From assembly GCF_963676685.1 (NCBI RefSeq), contig NC_092346.1:44575289-44639288 (forward strand): 64,000 bases of DNA, written 5' to 3'. The DNA comes from Mytilus edulis. Its lineage: Eukaryota; Mollusca; Bivalvia; Mytilida; Mytilidae. The notes under the pieces are model-generated. The model saw only the letters and a program-made list of their open reading frames with translations. It searched no databases and had not been told where the DNA came from. Numbering within the stretch: the first letter of the stretch is position 1; every line of letters begins with the position of its first letter. Below are positions 37,773-52,700 of this stretch, piece by piece. The translations under genes and the position numbers were made by a program.

Positions 37773-40700
37773 CTATTAAAATATAGGTTTGATTAGAGTG
37801 GACACATACAAGTGTCTCATCTACAAAATAGCTATGGCAATTTAAAGAAATGGCATTGATATACACACATGCATCAATTACATAACAGGTTTGTCAATTT
37901 ACAGATATTGTTAGAAAATATCAATATTACTGATTGCAAGGCCCTTTAAAAAAAATCATATTAATTTATGTTTACAATATTATAAGAAAGATGTTTCAAG
38001 TGACTGTTTTAAATTGTCACTGTCTATATCTCAACCTTGAATTATCCTTTCTGTAATAAATAATTCCTTTCATCAAAGAACTATCTATTAACTTTTACAA
38101 AATGTTCTTTATGAATTTAGTATAACCTATAAATTTTTGCTAACAATAAATCTGTACTTCAAAACTTAAGTTGATACCCCCTCTTTCAATAACAAAATAA
38201 TACCTGGGTTTTTGAATCTCCAGCTTCCAGGAGTCTCAGATTTCAGACCGTCTTTAGCACTGTATACTGGTACGTATGAATCTTCTGTGGATATTATCTG
38301 TTCAAACTGTTGTGGTGAGATCCATTCATCATCAGGTATACCAAACAACCAGGGTAAAGTTTGAAAAATTGTCTAAAATTGATGCAGAAAATTTATTTGT
38401 TACAACAGAGTAGGTTTAAAAGTATCATATTGGGGTAATGGGAGTCTTAGTCCCGGAGAGGCAGTAAAAGGTATCATAATGGAGAAAAGTTTCAAGGATT
38501 AAGCTTGAATACAGCCAACACCATTGACAAACAATGTGACAGCATATGTAGCTGTAATTGCTCTCCAAATATACTTCGATGTGTGATTACCTCCATCTGC
38601 TTCTAAACAAATAATTGATAAGTCCAAGTATATATAAAAAAGAAGATGTGGTATGATTGCCAATGAAACAACTCTTCAAGAGACCAAATGACACAGAAAT
38701 TAACAACTGCAGGTCACCGTACAGCATTCAACAATGAGCAAAGCCCATACCCCATAGTCAGCAATAAAAGGCCCCACTGTGTAGAAATTTAGAACATTTC
38801 AATGGAAAACAATTATGGCCTAATTTCTGTAAAAATAAATGAATGAAAAACAAATATTTAAATATTTATAAAGGCTTTTAAAGGTATCATAATGGAGTAA
38901 CTGGAGGCATCATTATGGATGAAAGTGTTTCAAATCAAGTTTGAGTACAGCCAACACCATTAACAAACAATTTGACAGTACAAGTAGCTGCAAATACTCT
39001 CCAAATATACTTTGCTATATGATTATCTCTATCTGCTATTTAACAAATGAGAAGACTTGGGTATAAGCATATGTGGATGTATTCTACAAAGGACTCCTTT
39101 AATACCCTCAATTTAATTGACAGTACTAATAAGGAATCTAAGGTTTGTCCAAAATTAATTTACCTTTTGTCTCTTTCATGCAATATAATTTGAATACTAA
39201 CAGTGTGTTCTAGTCAATACATACAGACTACGAAGTTTTTTTTTATCATATGCCCTTTCAGACACTCTTGGAGTTAGCTATGCATAATGTTTTATAACTA
39301 TTATATAAAAGAAAGCAATAAATTGACATGAGAACAACTTACCTCTAGATTAGAATCCTCAATGGGATCAAATGTTTTGAAGAAAAAATTCTCTCCTAAT
39401 CTCTGTATATTCCTGGTTAAATTGCTATAACAGAAAAAGTGACTTTTATAAATAGGTCAATTCTCATGAAAGACACGTTCCTAATATGTATTTAAAACAA
39501 TTTAAAAGTCTTTAAAAAAACATTCGTTCCAATAAATCGTGTAGGTTAAAACTGATCACTTTGCCTTCTCAAATTAAGAAAGTAAGACTAAGTACTCCCT
39601 TCAAAATTTATAAAGGTGTGTTTATAAAGTAAAAGCATTTTTCTCTTTATTAATTGTTCTAATGTATTATAAACCTAATTCAAAAAGAAATTTATATGCT
39701 CATATATGTAAGTCTTATGGGTATTTTTGTCCTGCTACCTTAAATCTCCTTAAATTCTTATCAAAGTAAATCCTTTTTAAATTTCAGTTGAATAACTCAT
39801 ATTTATAGAAAGTTAAAATCATACATACTTGGGTTCTTTATGAAAAGCCATACATGAATCTACTATGGCGTTAGAGGTCAAGACCTCAGTAAACTTTAAA
39901 CTTTCACACTGCTTCCATTGTTTCATCAATGTTGCAGCAGCATGCACTCTTGTGTTAAAATGATTTGCCATGCACCATGGTAATAGCTTCTGAAATGATG
40001 CTGTATAAAATTCTTTCTGAAATACATAAACAGATGCAATTAATTTATAATTTTCTTGATTTACTTCTGAGACTCAACCTCCTTCAAAAACAGATAAGTT
40101 ATTTTATAAGTTAGAACATTATTAGGTAAATCTATTGCATACTAGATCATTTGTTTTTCAGGTTCATACATTTCTATGTTTCAATAGTATGAAGTAAAAT
40201 ACATTCGTCAATAGTACATGCTTGACATAATTGGTATTGTTGAGATCTTACTGATATTTGTCATGTTAAAGAGGATCTTCATTCTTTACAAATAAAAATA
40301 TAATGTTGCATAACATTTTTGCTCAAATCATACCTTATCCAAAACAATAAATTTTAGTCATAACCTGTCTTTTTAGGTCTGCCTCATCTTTTCTTTCTGT
40401 TTTAATACCTAATAAGTAACTTCAATTCAAAGATCACCTCAAAAGGTCATTAAAGTGACCTTTATTAACAGATTTGACTGTATATTCATTTCCTAAATTG
40501 ACCTTTTTAACAACCAACCTGTTTATTTTTAGGAAGATGTACACCTAAATGTGACACCATGCACATCATTGAACACAAAACAGTACTCTTCTTTTCTGTT
40601 AACTAAAATAAGAAAATAGAATGTAATTGAAAATACCACAGACATCAGATTTCAGAAATCATGGTTACTATAGTTGAGGAAACATTTTTTGTTGTTGTAA

Positions 40701-43700
40701 TTTTGACCCTAAAATACTGAATTGTTGGGAAAGGTAGAGCTGCTAATATCTTAATGAATTTGTCATTTGAGCTAGCTTGCATACAGTAACCAAAAGGATT
40801 TTTCTGTTATTTTATTTTATTATACTTTAAGTTATTAATAAAATGCCATATTTTGATTGGCTAATACGAGGGTGCTAATTTACTCTATCACATGCCTGAG
40901 CGGGTGACAATTTTTTTTAATGTCACCCTCTCGTCTAGACCAATAAAAAATTGGTAATTTGAACCACAATGAATTGAATTTACATCAAGTTATTAAAGAT
41001 AATGCTTAGGTAAAGTTCTAATTTACTATACAATTTAATTGTATAGTAAATTAGAACTTTAAGCATTGTCTTTAATAACTTATTATACAACGAAGCGTGG
41101 AACGACTCAAACTTATTTCTTTTACAACTGTTGGAAAAACATAAAACATATTTCATTTGTTAATTTTTTTTCTTTAAAACCTATAAATCATTCTGTGTTA
41201 TGCTTATTGTTGAACAGGTGATGTACATTTCATCATGTTCATTGTGATGTATATTTCTCGTGCAGATATGAGGCCTTTTGAAAGGGGGATTTTCCCCAAA
41301 ATTTAAATCAAATAAATAACAATAACAAAATAACAACAATTGAAAATATTTTTTTACTAGGTTACAGAGCTTTTCCCACGTTTCGGGCCATTGATATGTC
41401 AAGTCAAGTCAATGCACCATTATTGTCTATTTACTTCACTTCTGTTGATTTTTCTAATACCGGTGACTACATAGTAAATACTTTTAAATAAAATTCATCT
41501 GTAAAAGACAATCATGATAAGACATTCAATATGATAAATTAAATAACACATAGCTGAGAGGGTGATAGAGCAGATCGGTACCCCTGGAAATAGCATTGTC
41601 AACTTTGGTACCAATCTGCTCTATCACCCCTCTCAGCTATGTGTTATTTATATAGTGTTTTTGATTGAGATGCAAAGGGAGAGAGTATTCAAAATACTAG
41701 TTTAAACAAGCCACATGTCAGTAAATGTGTAAGTTCAAAAAAAGCCTTATTAGAAATTATCTTGTTATTGGTGTTTATTTATAGCAGATCTCATAACAGT
41801 AATTAGCATATAAACATTACAGGCGGAAACCCAGTTGAAATAGAACAAAAGAATCAAAGCTCTCTTTGTTGTGTGATAAATGATTACTGTAATGTTAACT
41901 ATAGTAACAAAAATTTTAAAAGTTAATAGAAACAAATAAAAAGACAATTTTCTTCTCAATTATGAAGTTCAAGGGTCAAGGGAAATACCTATCTAATGAA
42001 TCACAAAAACTGAGTAGGTGTGTTCGAATAGCTATTTTTTTTTAAAGTACTTGAAAACAGTCTTTTAGGTTGGATGATGAAAATGCATTATCTTTGAAAA
42101 AACATTATTTTTGTGTGTGATAACTAGGATTTATAATCATCAACCACTGAAAATATTTAGTCTGCCCTTCCACGAAATATTTAATTAGAATTTTTTTAAA
42201 TGTGTAAGAATTTTCGAAAACTCCACCTGACAACTGATCAGGCAATAGTTTTAAGTTAAATCAATGCAGACAAGATCATTAACTGAAAGCTAGTAGATAC
42301 ATTTGTCTTTTAAAATACAACTGACATATAAGGATCGTAATGGTGCTGTGTGGATAGATTTATCAGTTTTCAAGAGCAAAATTGGCAGCGCATCATCCCT
42401 ACAATAGCTTCCATTTCTACATTTGTGAAAATGAACTGGCGTAATGGGGAGATAATTTTGATGAAGTAGAATCCTGACTGATTAGAGCTAATTTCCTAAT
42501 GCATGTAGAATTATTTTTTTGTCATAAGAGCAAGCCAACCAGTTTAACTCTACATTGTAGATTAAGACTGGTTGGCTTGCTCTTCTGACATAAAAGAAGC
42601 AAATCTCATGTTAAACATACCTTGTCAAATATTTTCCACAGCTCATCTACAGATTCAGGTTTTTTTACAATCATTCTCAGTAAAATCCATTCACAAGTAT
42701 GACGTATAGATGGCTGGTATTCTTGGTGTAACAAATCCCATGAAAATGTCCATAACTCTTCAAAATGGGTCTGTAATTAAACAAAATATATAAGAATGAC
42801 ATATCAGTTGTAGTAGAAATTCATATGTTTCTGTTTTAAATCACTGGTTCAAAATTGTTCAAAAATTTCTATCAATGTAACATTCATGTATAAATAGTTA
42901 CAAAGACTGCCATATAATTATATTACAGCTGATAACAAATTTTTAAGTGGAAATGGCATTCTGCAACTCATTAAAACATTCTATATGGATACTGATTTTA
43001 TTTCCTTTTTTTCACATTGTGACTTGGGCAGAGAGTGGACTCATGGGCACTCAAACCACATCTTCTTATTTCTATTCTGTTGAAATTTGATTAATTCCTA
43101 ACATTTGAATTCTTAAATTAAATATATAAAGTAGCAAATGCAAATATTTCACTAACTTTTGTGCATTTGATTGGGAAATAAGTGTATTTTATTGCAATCA
43201 ATGTAAAAAATACCTAAACATATTTTTTGTACCTCAACTAAAAACGATTCCAATAAAAATACAATCTGTAGCAGTCTGTGTTTCTTTCTATGTTCTAATG
43301 AATTAGTTATAGTTCCTGGTGTTATAGTTTCTAGTTGGACTGCTCTGTACTGTTTGATCAAATCCCTCAGTAAGTTTATGGCAAATTTCTGGTGTGTCTT
43401 GTTGGTAGGACAAAGACTGCAGATCAAAGATGCAAGCTCTGAACGAACCATAATATCTTTTGTTGTACTGAAAATACAGTTAAGATTGTTGAAAGAGTAA
43501 AACATCTTAATTACCAAATTTTAAATATAAAAAAAGATGTGGTATAATTGCCAATGAGACAACTCTCCATTTTTTTTGTAAAGCCTTTTTTAGTCCAAAT
43601 GTTTCATTTTATAATAAAATAATCATCATGATAATCACAAAAATATTAACCATGATGCCACTGGAATATTGCTCTATTACGTTTTTTTTAGTTTTTAGAC

Positions 43701-46700
43701 AATAGCATTATATACTATCTTCATGTCCATCTTTCTGGCTCTACCTGAACTAAGTACCAGAATGAGTTGGATCACTTGACCTTATTCCATTGAAAAAAAC
43801 ACAAAAACTTTATTTTCTTCAGAAAAAAAAAGTGAAAATTTGTAATAAATTAAGGAAGACATTAAAAATCAGGAAGATACTACTTTAAATTGAATGTGAA
43901 AATGTTCAACAGATGATAAATTCAATAGTTTTAAGACCTTTAGAGACTAATGAATAACTGAAGAAAAACTCAATTTTGAAAAGTAAAAATACATAATAAA
44001 AAAAAAGATGATTTTCATACATGATGTTGTGTAGTTATACTTACTAAGGTTTCAGTTCATTTACAGAGCATTGGTTACCAAGGGATTCAATGTAGGAAAA
44101 CACATCATGCAACTGTCTGAAAAACAATACAAAAAATCTATTAAAATACAAATAAAAGGTATTTCCTGTGTTAATAATAGCTTCTTTGTAAATCCATTTA
44201 TCTTCGATTCTCATTCAATACTTCATTACTAGGTACACATACAGACTTATTATTTTATTTGAAAGTTTGGTTGTACCTGTAGGAAACATTTTTTCAATAG
44301 GATGACATCCTAACTTTTACGTTGTTATAGAACTGTGAAATTTATCTACAATCTGGGTAAACATTGATCCTTTGAATAAACTTTTTCTAAAAGGTTTACA
44401 ATTCAACACTTTAATTAAATCTTTGAATATTTTTTCTATTGGTATTAATATTGATTTTGTTATGAGTAAATCAAAATCAAACTAAATATTATTCTTATAC
44501 ATGTATACATATGCACATTCATGGCTCTATAATCTGTCGATACCTGTATCCTGGCATTGCACAAGGTCATATATTTTATGGCTTTACACTAAATTCATTA
44601 GATGTTGGCTGTGAACTGATTGATATTTTAGTCTTAAGACACATGATATTTTTATAAGTTGTTATTGACTTTGAACTTGCTGTCAGTAACTGTGCCTTCC
44701 ACTAGTTTAACCCTGCCACATTTTGTATATATGCCTGTCCCAAATCAGGAGCCTGCAAATCAGTGGTTGTCATTTGTTGCTGTACATCATATTTGTTTTT
44801 CTTTCATTATCTTGTACATAAATCAGGCCCTTAATTTTCTAATTTGAATTGTTTTACATTTATCATGGTGGGGCCTTCATAGCTTACTTTGCGTTATGGT
44901 TCTTTCACATTGTTGAAGGCTTTAAGCTGACCTATAGTTGTTAATTTCTGTGCCATTTGGTCACTTGTGGAGAGTTGTCTCATTGGCAATCATACCACAT
45001 CTTCTTATTTTTTTAAATCTAAAATGAGAATATCTGAAAAAAGAAGTGGCCTCTATTTAGTTGAATATTTTAGAAAGTGAAGAGTCAATAATCCAAATAT
45101 AAGATCTTTTGTCATCCAGAATTTACTTTTGATCTCCCTTTGCAGCTGAAAATTATAGACTTAGACCTGTTTTACTATTATTAAAGTTGCATGTTTAGAA
45201 ATTCATTTGTGAAGGCACTGGGTTGTTATGGTATAGTTTCAGAGCTATAAACCCTGACCCTAGAACAACATTTCTTGAAGCTTTGGTTACTATTAACTCA
45301 GTTGTAGCTTTTCCATAGAAAAAAAATTAACCTTGATGACCATAAACATTTTTCACCAAAAACATTGCTAACAGTTTCTGACATATTTAACATGGCAATT
45401 TCTACTGTGTGTTTGTTTAATATACATTGGCAAGAGGTATAGGGGGAGGGTTGTGATCTCACAAAACATTTGTCACCCCTCTGCACTTTTGTGCCTGCCC
45501 AAGTCAAGAACCTGTAGCAATTGTTAGTCTTGTTTGGTATTTTAGGTTTGATTCATTTGCATGTTTCAGAGTTTAGTGTGACATTTCGCTGAACTAGTAT
45601 ATATTATTGTTTAGGGACAAGCTAAAGCCGGTCTCTGGGTGTCAAATTATCTTGCTGCTTGAAGACTCATTGGACGCATTTGAGCTGTTTTCTGCTATTT
45701 GGTCAGGGTTGTTGTCTCTTTGACTATTTCTTATATTTTTATATTTCCTATTCTATCTGATATGGAAGAATCAAGGTCCCTTTAACTATAAGTTTCCATG
45801 TAAATTTTGTTTTTTTGTTTTGGTTGGAGAGTTGTCTTATTGGCACTCATACCACATCTTCTTATATCTACATATAAAATTCCTGGAACCTTTAATGGCC
45901 TTCCTTAATGATATGACACATCATGGTGCAAATATATAAACATACTCCCAAATGCTGTGGACTATTTTTGTTGATTATCTCCCTTTACCATAAGTTTAAT
46001 GTGTATTGCTGTGCACAGAACAAAATCTTGTACTGACAAACATTCATAAGTTCTGAGCTAGACTTTGTATATTTGAAAATGAGAAATAAAGTTGAACTAA
46101 GTTTGTGACCATGAGTCCTTGAAGATAGAAATTACAACTTTATATGTGACACATTGTCTGGAGATGGACAATATAAATAATGATTTCCATCCATGCATTT
46201 AACAGAATCAATGTGTACATACAGAAACACACAACAGTTGGACAGACAGACATACAGATAGACACAGCCATTCCTTTTCTCACCAAACTTTTTTCTCTGT
46301 AGTACAATTGTCATATTTTTATCTGGTAATAATGAAGTAGTGATAAACAAGAATGTGTCCATAGTACACGGATGCCCAACTTGCACTATCATTTTCTATG
46401 TTCAGTGGACCGTGAACTTGGGGTAAAAACTCTAATTTTTCATTAAAATTAGAAAGATCATATCATAGAGAACATGCGTACTAAGTTTCAAATTGATGGC
46501 ACTACAACTTCATCAAAAACTATCTTGACCAAATCTTTAACCTGAAGCGAACAGACAGACCAGACGAACGAACAAGCAAACAGACGCACAGACCAGAAAA
46601 CATAATGCCCCTCTACTATTTTAGATGGGGCATAATACCACATAATAAAATATGTTTTCACTATACAAGAGAACAGTAGTGGTAAAATATAATAAAATAT

Positions 46701-49700
46701 TTGATCTTAAGGGTTTTTCTTAAATGGGGACATAAACCGGGTATCTATCCAAAATGAGGACATTCACAAGAAAGATTTGATAGGCAAGTACTAATACAAA
46801 TGTATGTTATATGTGTCTCATAAACAAATCATTTGGCTCAGTATTTATTGTTTTATGCATGTTTAAAAGTTTATGTGTAAATGCATGTCTATCAATTTGT
46901 GACAAACTAATCAAATAAATCATCTATATATTTTTTTATGCTAAAAAGAAATTATAAACAAAATAACTAAAAAATATAAGTTAATAACAAGATATAAAAA
47001 CAACAAACAAATTCAATTACAGCCAGCTGTGATGGGATCAAATAAATTAGAAAAAGAAATTAGATTGCATAATATAAATTCAGAAATGCTACTTCCTTTA
47101 TGATGTGTTAAAAAATACTATATAGAGCAAAAGGTTTCAATTTACCATAAATAATACAGATTTCAATAGTAATATAAAACATTGTTCTCATACTGTAAAT
47201 AGAATCATATAAAGACGGTATCAAAATCAGTTTAGAGTCTTCGTAACAAGTCTTTTCTGGGTGTTGTTTTCTTCTTCACTTTTTTGGCATTAACATAAAA
47301 CCTTTGAGTCATTTTTCCTGATGACTGACTTTGGTATGAAGTCTCTGATCCATAATCTAAACTTGTAGAATCATTTTCTGGAGTTGCATCAAATAGTCTT
47401 ACCACTGGAAGTGGAGATGTGGATTTGATAGAAATGTGTTGTTTTGGAATCGGAGATGAATTTGGATAATGTCTTAATGGCACAGGAGATTTCATTCTAC
47501 TGGGAATCAATGGAGAGTATTTAATTCTATGAAAAATTGGAGTACTCCCTCTTTTTGAAATGACTGGTGACGATTTCATACTACTAGATGAGCTGTGTTG
47601 AGAAAGAGGTGACAAATACTGATGAAATTCTCTTGGGTCAGGTGATCTGTCAGTAATTCTGCCAATAGATACTGGTGAAGGAGGCGACAAATATTGATGA
47701 AATTTTCTTGGGTTAGGCGATCTGTCTGTCATTCTGCCGATAGAGACTGGTGAAGGACTAGCAAAAAGTCTATCAGGAACTGGAGATGTATTGAAAAGTT
47801 TCTGAACAACATCCACACCAAATGCTAAACGTTCCATGGCTTTAGCAACAGGAGTTACTGCACCTACTATCCTGTTCTCTCTCAAGTTCCAGTATTGTTC
47901 ATATTTCTGTCTTTTGTAATTTTCAATTCTTTCCTGTATCAATAACGTCTCACAAATTTGTAACCAAGTTTTACATACAAGTCTACAAGTTAACAATTCA
48001 GCATCCTCAAGAATCATGAATATTCCAATAGACACTTCCTCGGGTAAAACAGATACCAAATCTTGATTCTGGTGCCATGATTCAAGATGACTTACAATAC
48101 AATACATATTCAGACTCAACTGTCCAAAAACTAGAACACAAATGACTTTTAGGTTAATGAACTTTTGATCTCTATGAGATCAATCCTTCAGGCCTACTGA
48201 GAATTAGACCAATCAAAATCTCTGTTGAGGTCTTAATCTTTTCAAAACAGCCTTTGGCTACTCTAACCAATTCTGAGAAAGGTGTGAAAAATTCCTGACC
48301 AAGAGATCAATAAATTATCACCTACTTTAGTTAAATTAGTAGGTCAATTTGTGTATATCTTTTGTGAATTCCTATTTACTAAAAAATGCACAATTATATA
48401 TACTGAGCACATGTAGAAACACAACATCTATAGGTGTATTTTCTGTTTATATGTAATGAAAATCAAACCATCAGATCTTTTTTCTGAAATTTAACAATTG
48501 TTAACAGATTTTGAAAACTGGTATACTGAATTTTTAAAGCAATTTTTCAATTTTAAGATCATAAAATTCTTAAATTACACATTTCATAAAAAAAAGGAAA
48601 AAATAGATGTCAAATACTTCAACCAAAATAAAGTCTCTTGCAAAGGTTGTCAAAATGTAATGCAATATAACAATTATACTTTGATCAGAGTCATTTCATT
48701 AGGATTGATTCCTATAAGTTTTTTATTTGACCCCAAGTAGCTATATGTTTTAGTAATGCCTTTATAAGCATTGAAAAAGAAAATTGTGAAAAACTGATTT
48801 GCCAGAATGACGGATGGACAACCAGACAGACAGACACAGTGCAAACCTAAAGTCCCCTTCAACTCTGTCAGTAGAGGCATAGTCGGTATATATATATATG
48901 GAGTTATTTTCTTTCAGAACGACAGGTCATTCTTTTTCAGAAATAACCCAGACGATACCATGTTTCAATGATATATGCTCCAAGGCATAAAACAATGACC
49001 TGTGTGAGGTAATTATTTTCCTTGATAAATGTGCAATCTATGATTTACTTCAAAATTTTATTCGTCTAATAGTTTTTTGTTGCCGATTTGGAAATTTATT
49101 TTTTAAAGTTCAATCGATGATAGGTGTAAAAGAAACCGTCATTGTAGTCCCACATTTTAATTTTAGAGACAAATAACGTGAATTTTGTTAATTTATCGCT
49201 ACAATAAAGAAACATTATCATATATGTCAGATGAATTTTAATGCAGACTTTCATAAAATAAATCCAGATTTAACATATTCGTGTGTAAGATTTTGAAAAT
49301 CTTATTGAGTCAAACTGAATAGGTTGATTGATTTTTGGATGCTTGCTTAACATCCAGTGGCAAATATTTCATGCATGTTCAGAACGATACACACTGAATA
49401 GGAAATCATACTGTGACCTACATGTATTTATATTCGTCTTCGTGTCTTTTTTAACTTTATGTATACATTTTACTCTATCAAATGATCAACTAATAAGATA
49501 ATCTTATATTCTATTGAATAACATTAACGTAACTCACGAAAAGGTCGTGTGCGAAGGGTATATAATTATATCCTGATTATCTTTTTAATAAAATGTATTG
49601 CTATTCAAAAGACAATCTTTCTGAATTTTTCATTCGATTCAAGTAAAATTGTTAAAATTAACCACTTTTCCGCGATAGTAATAACATAACAAATAGAAAA

Positions 49701-52700
49701 AAAACATACCCCCTCCCCCTTTTCCACAAGCTAAGTGGTACAATAAAGTACTTACAATGTGTCTTGTATTTGTCATACACCGTTATCGGATGGTAACAAT
49801 ACATTTTTGTCTTACTTCATGCAGTTAAAGTAATATTTTCATAGTGTATGGATAATAATTTTTAAAAGGTTTATATCAAAATTACTTAGTGAGTTTTATT
49901 TCACATTCTAAATGACCCGCAGGGCAGATTAAAACCTGAACACATTAGAAAGGAATATCCCACTTTAGTGTTGTCGGTAAAATAGGATACTATATTTTAC
50001 AAATTTCTATAAAATTAATATTTTTTGGACGGTTTATAAGTCAGATAATGCGTATCGTAAGGTTTTTCTTGTCGTAGAACACACCTCAGGGTGTCAGGAT
50101 TGTTCAAAGAAAGACCTCCTACCGGTCGGTCTTTCATTTGATCAATCCTGACACCCCTCGGTGTGTTCTACAACATAAAAACCTTAAAATATCCATTATC
50201 TATAACATAATGTACCGGTATCTGTTTTCTATTGGAGTTTAATATACTGTAAACCAATTAATTTTCATGAACGATTTATTTTTGCTACTTTTGGAAGTAG
50301 TAAATGAATGTGTCCATATGACATGAAATTCCCACACTTGCACTATCATTTTCTATGTTCACTGGACCAAGAAATTGGGGTTAAATCTCTAATTTGATAT
50401 TAACATTAGAAAGATCATATCATAGGAAACATGTGTACTATAAATGTCATTGCATAAAATATCAATCAAATATCTAGTCAATAACTTCAAGCATAATGAA
50501 AAAAGGTATGGAAATTGATTAATTGAGTGATTTTTTCAAGTCTAAGGATCAAACTTCTTAAGAAAATCATCAGACCGGAATAATATTCAGACTTGACATG
50601 TAACTTGTCATTATTAAACTACATTCCAATTCTCAATTCAATATCTTCAACCATAACAAAAATAAGGGTGGGCAACTGATTATTTTTATGATTTTTTTTA
50701 AGTCAAAGGACCATAACTCTCAACAAAATCATCAAACCAGCACAATTTTCATACTTGATCTGCAACTTGTCTTTATAAAACTACATACTTACTATCAAAT
50801 CAATATCTTCAAACATGACTAAAATAAGGGTGAAAAACTGATTATTTTGGTGAATTTTTTAAGTCCAAGGACTATAACTGCACAAAATCATCAGATCTGA
50901 ACCCAAATTCTAATTTGATCTGCAACTTGTCATGACGAAAACACTTATATACCAATTATCAAATGGTAATTTTTGAAATCTCAAGAGATGTCTTTTATAA
51001 AACATAAGGATTTTCAACAGTAAACTGTTAAAAATCCTTGTCGATGAGAAACATGCGTTCTCTTGAACGCAAAAATTAAAACTAAAACTATTGTATGTTA
51101 CACAGGTGAACTATGATGTAGGTGAGTACATCTCATGGATGTAATTTTTAATCACCTAGTTAATTGCGATGAGAACATGTTGTAAAAGCAAACATATGTT
51201 GGTGACCTTCTGCTGTTGTTTTATTTGGTTTTTTTTCTATGGTCGGGTTGTTGTCTCTTTGGCACATTTCCCCATTTCCATTCTCAATTTTATATAATAC
51301 TAGAACACACCCGTGATATCGCGGGTCCGTGCCTGAATTAAAGTATATAACTATGCGCAAGCATTATTTTAGTATTAGTATTGTCATCTGATAAAGTCAT
51401 GCCGATTATAAGATACACAGTTTTCTCTGCTTTCAAATCTTTCTGTTTGAACCCATCGAACTGGAACTTTTCAATTATTGGTAATATTAATTATTTGGAA
51501 AACAAAAGGTCCTGGAATGGAGTATTTTTTAATCAACAGCATTGTCCTATATTAGTTATAAATAAAGTTGAATTCTTTGATTCGCTGTTTTACGTCATGC
51601 CCGCTAACAAATTGAAAACTGTACCTATATGCCTTATTTTTAGTCCAGATTTTTAGTATTCGTATTGTTATCTTAGAAAGCCTTACTGATTAAAATACTA
51701 CAATAGGTAACAATTCGACAATTTAGTAGTGTCAACCCTGTGATTATGACCCGTTGTAAGGAAGTACTTCTTTAGCTCAGTCGGTAGATGTGCTGCCTTG
51801 TAACACAGAGGTCCCGGGTTCGAGTCCCGGTGGAGACAAGCAATTTTGTAATGAAATTCGTGCTCTCCGGTTACATTGGCGCCCAACTAAAAAACCCACG
51901 GTAGTTAGAGAGGAATTCTAGCTAGGGTATGTTTGTGTGAGAGTCATAATGGTATGATGACTCTTGAGGTGGGGGAAGTGTGACGGGATTGCTTCCCTTA
52001 GAACATTTGGTAGATACTTAGTCAGCTGTAAGCGGTTGAGCTAAGGAAGTACTTCTTTAGCTCAGTCGGTATATGCACTGCCTTGTAACACAGAGGTCCC
52101 GAGTTCGAGTCCAGATGGAGACAAGCAATTTTGAAATGAAATTCGTGCTCTCCGGTTACATAATCATATATTGCCGCATAAATCAATGCAGGTTTGTTTT
52201 AATATTTTAATTCTTTAATTTGTTATTCTTTTTATTACATTGGCAAATAGCTTTTTTTACAGAAATTTATGTTAAAACATGTAAGGAACGATATCTTTTT
52301 GGTACGCATTCACAATTTGTTTTGATCCGCCGTTATCAACGTCTTGACAATGTCTATTGTTGTATGACGTCAGAGAGTGAAATAACCACGTTTATTTCAC
52401 ATGTGAAATTATCGGTTTTTATTTAACTGGGAAATCAATGTAATTCATTGCAACCAATGTAATAAAACACATTAATAATATCATTATCCAAAATATCAAA
52501 TGCATATGACCTCCCTTTCATGAGACAAAATTTCATGACAATCCATCCATGAAATATTGGCTCAACATACCCAATATATACCGGGTAACCTTGGATGAAA
52601 ACTCTTTAACAAGACACAATTTCAAATACAATATAAAATATTGTCTGTATATAGAAAAACTTTCTTATGAAAATTTGTTGTTCTTTGGGCATCATTTCAT

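Noticed and set aside
51381..51656. 91-codon plus-strand open frame
   Set aside because: It lies in sequence next to a dispersed ACACCCGTGATATCGCGGG repeat; no domain and no splice evidence.
51765..51838. A tRNA-Thr gene
   Set aside because: Only box A, box B and the T-arm are sound; acceptor, D and anticodon stems do not pair, and the sequence is part of an LTR repeated at 52050.
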